Positions 5,964-11,974 of a stretch of 11,974 nt of DNA are shown piece by piece. The position numbers and the translations under genes were made by a program. Every line of letters begins with the position of its first letter. Position 1 is the first letter of the stretch. The DNA lies in assembly GCA_020200675.1 (NCBI GenBank), contig JAIVIG010000101.1:1-11974 (forward strand). The letters are read 5' to 3'. Below the pieces are notes generated by a model. It saw only the letters and a program-made list of their open reading frames with translations. It did not search any database and was not told the DNA's origin. The stretch comes from Actinomycetota bacterium (GTDB lineage Bacteria; Actinomycetota; Rubrobacteria; Rubrobacterales; Rubrobacteraceae).

Positions 5964-6863
5964 GTGCATAAGCGAACTTTACAACGACTCTTCCCCGTGG
6001 CCAAGTTCGACGAACCCCTGAGACGGTACACGGCCTGGAAGATAGGCGGTCCCGCCGACGCCCTCCTGGAGCCTCCCGGCGCCGACGAGCTGATAGAGGC
6101 CGTCGAGACCGCTCACGAGCACGACGTCCCCGTGACGATATTGGGCGGCGGCACGAACGTCCTGGTTCTCGACGGCGGCATAAGGGGCTTGACTATAAGG
6201 CTCGCCCGCGCGCTCACGGACGTAAAGATAGACGGCACGAGCGTGGTGGCCGACGCCGGTGTCCTCTACCCGGTGCTCGCCAACACGACCGCCGGACGCG
6301 GTCTCGCGGGCCTCGAGTTCGCCAGCGGCGTGCCGGGGACGGTCGGGGGGGCGGTGTACATGAACGCCGGGGCCTACGGCAGCGACACCAGCGAGGTCTT
6401 GAGCTGGGCCGACGTGTACAAGCCGGAGACGGGCGCCGTGGAGCGCGTGCCGAACGCCGGGCTCAAGCTTTCTTACCGCCGCAGCGCGTTGCACGAGCAC
6501 CCGGACTGGGTCGTCTTGCGCGCGGCGTACGAGTTGGCGACCGGGGATCCCGGGGAGTTAAGGGCCCGCATAAAGGAGTTCCGCACCCAGCGCATGAACG
6601 GCTCCCCGAACCGCCCGAGCTGCGGCTCGACCTTCAAGCCGCCGGAGGGCGATTACCCGGGGCGCGTCATAGAGGCGGCGGGCCTCAAGGGGACGCGGGT
6701 CGGCCAGATCGAGGTATCCCCCGTCCACGCCAACTACTTCGTCAACCACGGCGGCGGCACCGCCAGAGACGCCCTGGAGCTGATCGAGCACGTCAGAGAG
6801 GCCGTCTTCGAGAGGCTCGCCATCGAGCTGGAGCTGGAGGTGAAGATCCTGGGCGAACCGTAG
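5964..6863 (+). CDS. murB: UDP-N-acetylenolpyruvoylglucosamine reductase
   Basis: MurB reduces UDP-GlcNAc-enolpyruvate to UDP-MurNAc with NADPH and bound FAD, the second committed step of peptidoglycan synthesis, in the cytosol. The 299 residues carry the family's blocks: TAWKIGGPAD (23-32), the FAD-binding GGGTNVLVLDGGIRG (61-75), SGVPGTVGGAVYMNAGAYG (121-139), the catalytic Arg of SYRRS (R172), the proton-donor Ser in SCGSTFK (S222), and the C-terminal Glu of LELEVKILG (E292 by position). Compactness and the SYRRS to SCGSTFK spacing suggest the shorter type II form. Start is GTG 5964 without a ribosome site; GTG at 5997 is a possible later start. It is not in a mur-fts cluster here: the neighbours are the broken pyrophosphorylase (divergent) and the NYN gene (convergent, 21 nt away). 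Confidence 0.95.
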   Translation: MHKRTLQRLFPVAKFDEPLRRYTAWKIGGPADALLEPPGADELIEAVETAHEHDVPVTILGGGTNVLVLDGGIRGLTIRLARALTDVKIDGTSVVADAGVLYPVLANTTAGRGLAGLEFASGVPGTVGGAVYMNAGAYGSDTSEVLSWADVYKPETGAVERVPNAGLKLSYRRSALHEHPDWVVLRAAYELATGDPGELRARIKEFRTQRMNGSPNRPSCGSTFKPPEGDYPGRVIEAAGLKGTRVGQIEVSPVHANYFVNHGGGTARDALELIEHVREAVFERLAIELELEVKILGEP

Positions 6864-6884
6864 CTATAGACTGGCGAGGACCGG

Positions 6885-7358
6885 CTAGCCGACCTGCTGC
6901 TGGCTGACCGATCGGCTGTAACGAAACAGATCGGGGATGTCGCCGAGATCCGTGTGCAGGTCGCAGACGTCGAGCAGGGCCTGGGACATCATGTCGACGA
7001 CGATGCCCATGTCCCAGTCGCCCTTGTGGGAGACCGTCTTCTCACCTTCAGGGGAGAGGCTCTCGTGGACGACGAGCGGCTTGGAGCGCACCTTGTAGCC
7101 GAACTTGTTGAGGTTGTAGACGAAGGAGCGGGCGCCGGACGATCCGCCGGAGTTCTCGTCTGCCTCTTGCTTCTCGACGATGTAGAAGGTGGCGCGCAAA
7201 AGCTTGCGGTTGCCGACGGCGGCGTCGAGGAGGACGCCGTAGTCGAGGACGCCCTTATAGTAGCTTTTTATGGAATGGTAGAGGTTCGCCCCGTCGACAA
7301 AGACTGCGACCTTCTCCACAGAATCTGGATGATCCACTCTTCCCACAGCGTCCCGCAT
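6885..7358 (-). CDS. NYN-domain (PIN-like) nuclease, internally shortened
   Basis: NYN proteins (LabA/DUF88 type) are PIN-fold, metal-dependent RNases. This 157-residue protein keeps the first strand with FVDGANLYHSI (D22, N25) and the middle motif KGDWDMGIVVDM (D114, D116, D122). It then passes from LLDVCD directly to LHTDLGDIPDLF. Relatives I know have about 40-50 residues here, including the strongly conserved S-G-D-G-D-F motif that supplies the remaining metal-binding Asp. The gap is in frame, so a stable but probably inactive protein could still be made. Start ATG 7358 has no ribosome site; GTG 7319, just before EKVAVFVDGAN, may be the true start. It converges with murB and diverges from the STAS gene. 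Confidence 0.75.
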   Translation of the reverse strand: MRDAVGRVDHPDSVEKVAVFVDGANLYHSIKSYYKGVLDYGVLLDAAVGNRKLLRATFYIVEKQEADENSGGSSGARSFVYNLNKFGYKVRSKPLVVHESLSPEGEKTVSHKGDWDMGIVVDMMSQALLDVCDLHTDLGDIPDLFRYSRSVSQQQVG

Positions 7359-7500
7359 GTTACCAGAAAAAGCGATGCGTCACGCCGTGCTCAGGTGGTT
7401 GGCTGCGCGAGCTGGCCTGTATGATATGCTCGTGCCTCGAAGAAGGCGACGCAGGCTAGAGTTCGAGAAATCCTTGGGTAGAGAGCGGAGCATCAGCGCG

Positions 7501-7836
7501 GTGGAATTCAAGGTCAGCATAGACGAGCACGCCGACACCTACTCGGTCGTCGCGGTGCGTGGAGAGGTGGATCTCCACACGGCCCCGAAGGTCCAGTACG
7601 CGATAGAACGGGGAGCGGAGGGTGTGGAGGCGGTGGTGGTGGACATGGGCGCCATCGCGTTTATGGACTCGACGGCCCTCTCGACGTTGATGCGCGCCAA
7701 GGAGTCCCTGGAGAATAAAGGCACCTCCCTCCGGCTTACCGCCCCCTCGAAGGCCGTCGAGCGCATCTTCGCGGTCACGGGCTTCGGGGACTACTTCGAC
7801 ATCTACCCCTCTCGCGAGGCCGCCATCCCCGAGTAG
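7501..7836 (+). CDS. STAS-domain anti-sigma-factor antagonist
   Basis: Proteins of the SpoIIAA/RsbV class free a sigma factor by binding its anti-sigma kinase, and are switched off by serine phosphorylation. The 111 residues form one STAS domain: the early strand and turn VVAVRGEVDLHTAP (16-29), the VVVDMGAIAFMDSTAL segment with the phospho-acceptor Ser (S57 in D-S-T), the helix LMRAKESLENKG, and the ending GFGDYFDIYPSREAA. GTG 7501 is chosen because it gives the normal family length. GGAG lies about 10 nt upstream, which is only fair. The open frame extends upstream to 7357 through a run of arginines that does not look like this family. No anti-sigma kinase or sigma factor is nearby, so the partner is elsewhere. 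A promoter may lie at TTGGCT (7399-7404) and TGATAT (7422-7427). Confidence 0.88.
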   Translation: MEFKVSIDEHADTYSVVAVRGEVDLHTAPKVQYAIERGAEGVEAVVVDMGAIAFMDSTALSTLMRAKESLENKGTSLRLTAPSKAVERIFAVTGFGDYFDIYPSREAAIPE

Positions 7837-7883
7837 GGAACTACGAGCCTCCGGCTTCCCCAAACCCACCGCGCTCTACGTAA

Positions 7884-7889
7884 TAAAAT
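7884..7889 (+). promoter_or_regulatory. candidate -10 box for near-leaderless cca transcript
   Basis: TAAAAT in an AT-rich island (TAATAAAATC) lies 10 nt before the ATG at 7900, in otherwise GC-rich DNA. No ribosome site precedes the ATG, so a transcript with 0-4 nt of leader is plausible. The -35 position (CAAACC) is not consensus. Confidence 0.4.
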
Positions 7890-7899
7890 CTAGCTACAT

Positions 7900-9426
7900 A
7901 TGATGACCGAAGTAAAAAGCATCGAGGTCCCCGAGCCTCTCGGGCGTCTCGGGGAGAGGTTCAAGGAGGCCGGGCGCGAGCTGTACCTCGTCGGCGGCTT
8001 CGTACGCGACGCGCTCTCGGGGAGCATAGGTAAGGACGTGGACGCGACCACCGGGGCGTATCCGAAGGAGATCAAGAAACTCCTCGGACCCGTTGCGGAC
8101 CACCTGTGGACGGTGGGGGAGAGGTTCGGCACCATCGGCGCCAGGGTCGGAGAGTACGACGTGGAGGTCACGACGTACCGGACAGATCTCTACACCGAAG
8201 GGAGCCGGCACCCGGAGGTGAGGTTCGGAGAGAGCCTGGTCGAAGACCTGGCGCGCCGCGATTTTACGATCAACGCTATCGCCGCCGACGCGGAGACGGG
8301 GGAGATACAGGACCCGTTCGACGGACGGCGGGACCTGGAGTTGGGTGTTGTCAGTGCCGTTGGAGACCCTCTGGAGCGGATGCGCGACGACCCTCTGCGC
8401 ATGCTGCGGGCGGTGCGCTTCGAGACGGTGCTCTCGACCCCAGAGAAGCCGTTCGCAATGACGACGGAGCTCGAGGCGGCAATCAAAGAGAACGCCCACT
8501 GGCTCGAGAGCATCAGCGCCGAGCGCATAAGGGACGAGTTCGAGAAGATCCTCCTCTCCGAGAACGTTGCGAAGGGCCTTCGCACCCTCGTGCGCCTGGG
8601 CCTGATGCCCTACATCGTCCCGGAGTTTATGGAGACGCTGAACGTCGAACAAGAGGCCGAGTTCCACCACAAGGACGTCTTCGAGCATACCCTTATAGTC
8701 ACGCAGAACGTCGAGCCGGACCAGGTCTTGCGCAAGGCCGCTTTCTTCCACGACATCGGCAAGCCCCGCACGCTCGTCTACGAGCATCGCTGCACCTACT
8801 GCGGGGCGAAGAGCATCCGGAAGACCGCCGAGGAGGGCGAGTGCGAGCGTTGCGGCGGACGGACGTTGCCCAAGAAGATTCACTTCTACGGCCACGAGAA
8901 CGTCGGCGCCGCGATAGCGTGCAAGGCGATGAAGCGCCTCGCCTACCCGAAGGACGACATCGACGCCGTCGCCCACCTCGTCGCGAATCACATGCGCCCG
9001 ATGGGCTACGCGGTGGGGCGCGACCCGTGGAGCGACTCGGCCATAAGGCGCTTTATCCGCGACACGTACCTCAGCCGGGGCGACCGCGAACTCGCCAACG
9101 TCGACATGCTCCTCAAGCTCGCCCGGGCCGACATCACCGGCAGCGCCCCCAGGCGGCGGCGCATAGCCGAGGAGTCCTGGCGTAGCTTGAAGAGCCGCGT
9201 GGACGAGATACGGGCCGCGGACTCCGTGGAGAAGCTAGAGAGCCCGCTCGACGGCAACGATCTCATGCGGCTCTTCGGGCGAGGGCCGGGGCGTTGGATC
9301 AAGCGTATAAAAGACTTCCTGGAGAACGAGGTCGTCGAAGGCCGCATCCGCGAGCACGACACCGAGAGAGCCCGGGAGCTCGCCGAAACCTACGCCCGCG
9401 AACACGACCTCTTCGAGGAGGAGTAA
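7900..9426 (+). CDS. cca: CCA-adding tRNA nucleotidyltransferase with HD domain and zinc-ribbon insertion
   Basis: This enzyme adds or repairs the 3' CCA of tRNAs without a template. The 508 residues start with the polymerase-beta-like head: LYLVGGFVRDAL (29-39), the metal-binding D46 and D48 of KDVDATT, then VEVTTYR and the RRDFTINAIA motif (119-128), followed by DPLRMLRAVRF. The HD domain begins near 255, with H263, the HD pair H284/D285 in FFHDIGKPRT, GHE (331-333) and AHLVANHMRP. Between HDIGKP and FYGHE there is an extra segment of about 30 residues with C298-x2-C301 and C315-x2-C318, a likely zinc ribbon that is not in the family members I know. The C-terminal helical part looks complete. 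ATG 7900 or 7903 is the start. The sulfurtransferase gene begins 9 nt after its stop, so the two are probably co-transcribed. Confidence 0.93.
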   Translation: MMTEVKSIEVPEPLGRLGERFKEAGRELYLVGGFVRDALSGSIGKDVDATTGAYPKEIKKLLGPVADHLWTVGERFGTIGARVGEYDVEVTTYRTDLYTEGSRHPEVRFGESLVEDLARRDFTINAIAADAETGEIQDPFDGRRDLELGVVSAVGDPLERMRDDPLRMLRAVRFETVLSTPEKPFAMTTELEAAIKENAHWLESISAERIRDEFEKILLSENVAKGLRTLVRLGLMPYIVPEFMETLNVEQEAEFHHKDVFEHTLIVTQNVEPDQVLRKAAFFHDIGKPRTLVYEHRCTYCGAKSIRKTAEEGECERCGGRTLPKKIHFYGHENVGAAIACKAMKRLAYPKDDIDAVAHLVANHMRPMGYAVGRDPWSDSAIRRFIRDTYLSRGDRELANVDMLLKLARADITGSAPRRRRIAEESWRSLKSRVDEIRAADSVEKLESPLDGNDLMRLFGRGPGRWIKRIKDFLENEVVEGRIREHDTERARELAETYAREHDLFEEE

Positions 9427-9435
9427 AGAGAACCG

Positions 9436-10314
9436 ATGCAAGACTTCGACCCCCTCACCCAGACGGAGTGGCTCGCCGAGCACCTCGACGACCAGGACCT
9501 CCGGGTCGTGGACATCCGCGGCTACGTAAAGAAGAGAGACCTCGACAACGGCCGCCAGGAGGCCGAGTACCTGGCCGCGCGCGACGAGTACGAAGAGGCC
9601 CACGTCCCCGGCGCCGTCTACGTCGACTGGACCCGCGACATCACCGACCCCGAAGATCCCGTCCCAGTGCAGGTCGCCCCGCCGGATCGTTTCGCCGCCC
9701 TGATGGGCTCTCTGGGCATCGGCGACGGCACCCACGTCGTCGTCTACGACCACGCGGGCGGCCAGTTCGCCACCCGCCTCTGGTGGGCGCTCACCTTCTA
9801 CGGCCAAGATCGCGTCTCCGTCCTCGATGGCGGGTGGAGAAAGTGGACCGCCGAGGGCCGCCCGACCACCACCGAGGTACCCGATCCGCACCCCGCCACC
9901 TTCACCCCACGTCCTCGCCCAGAGCGTCGCGCCGAGGCCGGAGAGGTACTGGCCGCGAGCCAGGGCGGCAGCGCCTTCATCCTCGACGCGCGCGACGAGG
10001 GCCAGTACACCGGCGCGGTGGCGCGGGGAGAGGGCCGGGCCGGGCGCGTCCCCGGCGCCGAGCACCTCCACGCGGACACGTTGCTGGACCCGGAGAGTGG
10101 CACTTTTCGCTCCGACCGGGAGATGGAAGAGAAGCTACGCGAGGCCGGAGTGCCGGAGGACAGGGACGAGCCCATAGTCGCCTATTGTAATGGGGGAGTC
10201 GCGGCGACGGTGCCGCTCTTCGCCCTGCACCGGCTCGGCTACAGGAACCTCGCCAACTACGATGGCTCCTGGAACGAGTGGGGGATGCGGGAGGACCTGC
10301 CCGTCGAGAGGTAA
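9436..10314 (+). CDS. two-domain rhodanese-type sulfurtransferase (SseA-like)
   Basis: Moves a sulfane sulfur from thiosulfate or 3-mercaptopyruvate to a thiol or cyanide acceptor through a cysteine persulfide. The 292 residues form tandem rhodanese domains. The N-terminal one (about 5-145) is the usual inactive copy: it ends with LDGGWRKW and has Asp (D105 in VVVYDHAGG) where the active Cys would be. The C-terminal one (about 165-288) has the catalytic C251 in the loop CNGGVAAT, preceded by LDARDEGQYTG and GRVPGAEHL, and ends with DGSWNEW. Loop residues N-G-G-V differ from both the typical thiosulfate (R-K-G-V) and mercaptopyruvate (G-S-G-V) types, so the donor is uncertain. It starts 9 nt after cca with AAAGAG about 6 nt before ATG, suggesting one operon. 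No link to tRNA thiolation is shown. Confidence 0.92.
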   Translation: MQDFDPLTQTEWLAEHLDDQDLRVVDIRGYVKKRDLDNGRQEAEYLAARDEYEEAHVPGAVYVDWTRDITDPEDPVPVQVAPPDRFAALMGSLGIGDGTHVVVYDHAGGQFATRLWWALTFYGQDRVSVLDGGWRKWTAEGRPTTTEVPDPHPATFTPRPRPERRAEAGEVLAASQGGSAFILDARDEGQYTGAVARGEGRAGRVPGAEHLHADTLLDPESGTFRSDREMEEKLREAGVPEDRDEPIVAYCNGGVAATVPLFALHRLGYRNLANYDGSWNEWGMREDLPVER

Positions 10315-10447
10315 AGCTCACCGCGGGTAGCAAAGGGGCGTTGTCCAAGTTGCGTGTTGAGTCCGGAACGACGGTGATCGTGCCGGTACTCGGTCTCTTT
10401 GCGAGGGTCTGCTGGCTATGCCTTACGAGAGTTAGTAACGTACGAAG

Positions 10448-11680
10448 ATGAGGTTCTGGACTCAAGGATCCTGGTCCTACCGGTCGATGTTGCTCGTGAC
10501 CGGTTGCGCCCTCGTGGTGGGGCTGTGGGCCCGTATATACAATCTCGGCTCTCCGGCGACCCGGGTGTTCGACGAGACGTATTTCCCTACCTTCGCCTAC
10601 AACTACTTGCAAGGAATACCTGTTTTCGACTTGCATCCTCCTCTGGGCAAGCTCTTTCTGGCGGCCGGCATTGCCCTTCTGGGAGATACTCCTCTCGGTT
10701 GGCGGTTGATGCCGGCTCTCTTTGGTTGCGCTTTGCTGGGTCTGGGGGCGGTTGTCGGGTGGTGCTTTACGAAAGAGAGGGTAGGGGCGCTGCTGTTGGC
10801 CGCTTTTATCGCCAGCGAGACGATACTGGTGGTCTACTCTCGGACGGGCCTTCTCGACGGCATCCTTCTGTTCTTCGTTCTGGCGACCTTGCTTGCGGCC
10901 CTGCGCGCCGAGCGGAGGGGCCAGGTCATCTGGTCGGCCGTGCTGCTCGGTCTGTCCGTCGGCGTCAAGTGGGCGGCGCTCGGGCTGGTAGTGCCCGTGG
11001 GCTACGTCCTCTGGCGCAAAGGGCTGCTCAAGCCCTTCGTGGGCGGTTTGTGGATCTCGGCGGTCGTCTACGTTCTCGTGGTTTACGTTGGGGAGATCGC
11101 CGGCGGGACCCGAGACCCGTGGCTGGCGTGGATAGGAGTGTGGGAGTGGCATCTCTACGCCGCCGGCGGCATCGCCTTGCAAGTCGACCACCCCTGGGCG
11201 TCGCCCTGGTGGAGCTGGCCGCTCATGCTGCAACCGATAATCTTTTTCCACGAAGCCGACGCGGAGAGCAGGCTGCTGACCATCGCGGCGATCGGCAACC
11301 CGATCCTGTGGTGGAGCAGTACGCTCGCCGTGGTTCTGAGCCTGGGCGAACTGGTATGCCGAAAGTTAATCGCCAAAAAGCCTATAGCGGATCACCCACT
11401 CGTGCCGGTACTGCTGGGCTACGCGGCCCTTCTGCTGCCGTGGGTGATGGGTACCCGGGTGACGTTCCTCTACCATTACTTGCCTTCTTACGCCTTCGCC
11501 CTGTTGGCGCTGGTCTACTGGCTCTGCCGGCTCTGGAAGCACCGGCCCTGGATGGTCGTCGCTTTCGCCACCTGCGTGGTAGCAACCGCCCTGTTCTTTC
11601 TTCCCATGACGATGGCATTGCCCATGAGCCCGGAGAGCTTGCGGCAGCGCGCATGGCTAGAATCCTGGCTGGGAGGGTAG
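10448..11680 (+). CDS. PMT-family (GT39) polyprenyl-phosphate-mannose:protein mannosyltransferase
   Basis: GT-C membrane enzymes of this family pass mannose from a polyprenyl-phosphate carrier to Ser/Thr of exported proteins, on the outer face of the membrane. The 410 residues have about nine or ten transmembrane helices. The first outer loop carries the catalytic pair D42-E43 (RVFDETYF) and the DLHPPLGK motif (61-68), both diagnostic of PMTs. Later family marks are SVGVKWAALG, the Trp-rich PWWSWPLM, GNPILWW, and YHYLPSYAF near the end. It is shorter than the about 520 residues of mycobacterial homologues, mainly in loops and the C-terminal end, but no motif is lost. ATG 10448 has only a weak GAAG upstream; the 133-bp gap after the sulfurtransferase suggests its own promoter. 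It is likely an active enzyme, though other lipid-linked sugars are possible. Confidence 0.9.
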   Translation: MRFWTQGSWSYRSMLLVTGCALVVGLWARIYNLGSPATRVFDETYFPTFAYNYLQGIPVFDLHPPLGKLFLAAGIALLGDTPLGWRLMPALFGCALLGLGAVVGWCFTKERVGALLLAAFIASETILVVYSRTGLLDGILLFFVLATLLAALRAERRGQVIWSAVLLGLSVGVKWAALGLVVPVGYVLWRKGLLKPFVGGLWISAVVYVLVVYVGEIAGGTRDPWLAWIGVWEWHLYAAGGIALQVDHPWASPWWSWPLMLQPIIFFHEADAESRLLTIAAIGNPILWWSSTLAVVLSLGELVCRKLIAKKPIADHPLVPVLLGYAALLLPWVMGTRVTFLYHYLPSYAFALLALVYWLCRLWKHRPWMVVAFATCVVATALFFLPMTMALPMSPESLRQRAWLESWLGG

Positions 11681-11974
11681 ATCCTAGCCCCCAACTCCTC
11701 CCCTCGATGCGAACATCTCGACGACTCTACCGTACTTCCGTTTATTACACATGGTAGTTTCCCTACGGCACGACCCCATCCTCGGCGTCGGCGACAAGTG
11801 CCGGTAGGCTAGGCCACGAAAACCTTGCGAACCGCGACGATTCCTGGAATGATACGGAATCCGGTTGGTTACTTCGCGCCCGCTGGGGGGTGGGGAGCAG
11901 GGAGACGAGGAGTAGTAGTCGTTTTCCCGACTCCCGAAGCGAGCTCTAAGCGAAGCGCCTCCCGACTCCCTACT
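11681..11974. other. 294-bp right edge without a convincing gene
   Basis: Nothing here looks coding. A small palindromic cluster (ATTCC-T-GGAAT at 11840-11850, followed by another GGAAT at 11856-11860) resembles an operator. The last 75 bp hold an 11-bp direct repeat and two copies of CGAAGCG. No intrinsic terminator with a T-run follows the mannosyltransferase. Confidence 0.5.
11925..11970 (+). repeat. 11-bp direct repeat at the right edge
   Basis: TCCCGACTCCC occurs at 11925-11935 and 11960-11970, with CGAAGCG repeated between them (11935-11941 and 11951-11957). Two copies only, cut by the window end; a longer array cannot be excluded. Confidence 0.55.

Noticed and set aside
7894..8991. 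365-codon minus-strand frame opposite cca
   Set aside because: Shadow of a clear enzyme; no recognisable domain.
9977..11251. Long minus-strand open frame (424 codons) opposite the sulfurtransferase and mannosyltransferase
   Set aside because: Arg/Pro/His-rich composition typical of the antisense of high-GC genes, and it crosses two well-supported genes.
10399..11757. 452-codon plus-strand frame over the mannosyltransferase
   Set aside because: Arg/Gly-rich shifted frame with no membrane helices or motifs; the PMT frame explains the region.
1..11974. CRISPR array, prophage or plasmid origin
   Set aside because: No regularly spaced repeats, phage genes, replication genes or iteron series were seen.

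Overview
The window looks like chromosomal DNA from a high-GC Gram-positive bacterium of the Actinomycetota. The gene set (SepF, a bacterial PMT-type mannosyltransferase, a small STAS antagonist, MurB, an HD-type CCA enzyme) and several protein sequences recall Rubrobacter, but that genus call is from memory and unproven. Housekeeping genes from about 4.2 kb onward are very GC-rich. The stretch from 1 to about 4.1 kb is visibly AT-richer and holds a mobile element and a broken gene.

Layout. Positions 1-1042: a small four-cysteine protein (minus) and the cell-division protein SepF (plus). Positions 1053-2984: an IS1595-like insertion sequence bounded by exact 22-bp inverted repeats. It carries a 46-residue basic protein (minus), the transposase (plus) and a one-helix membrane protein (minus). 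The small gene and the transposase start back to back, 14 nt apart, over a shared Shine-Dalgarno-like site. The putative transposase promoter has its -35 box inside the left terminal repeat, so its leader would be antisense to the whole small gene. Positions 3078-3744: a GDSL lipase/esterase lipoprotein broken by an internal deletion and frameshift. Positions 3745-4154: non-coding, with a 20-bp inverted repeat. Positions 4155-4231: tRNA-Arg(ACG), minus.

Positions 4361-5047: an orphan OmpR-type response regulator whose receiver lacks the usual switch Thr and Lys. Positions 5058-5907: a sugar-nucleotide pyrophosphorylase with a beta-helix tail, also broken by an internal deletion and frameshift. 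Then murB (plus), an NYN/PIN-like nuclease with an in-frame internal loss (minus), a STAS anti-sigma-factor antagonist (plus), a CCA-adding enzyme with a zinc-ribbon-like insertion in its HD domain, a two-domain sulfurtransferase likely in the same operon, and a PMT-family mannosyltransferase. The last 294 bp hold only short repeats.

Functionally, envelope-related genes recur (murB, the sugar-nucleotide enzyme remnant, PMT, sepF), but they are not one operon. The most unusual items are the mobile element's overlapping architecture, the zinc-ribbon insertion in the CCA enzyme, and three minus-strand genes that each lack an internal block containing conserved motifs. That last pattern could reflect real gene decay or assembly collapse.
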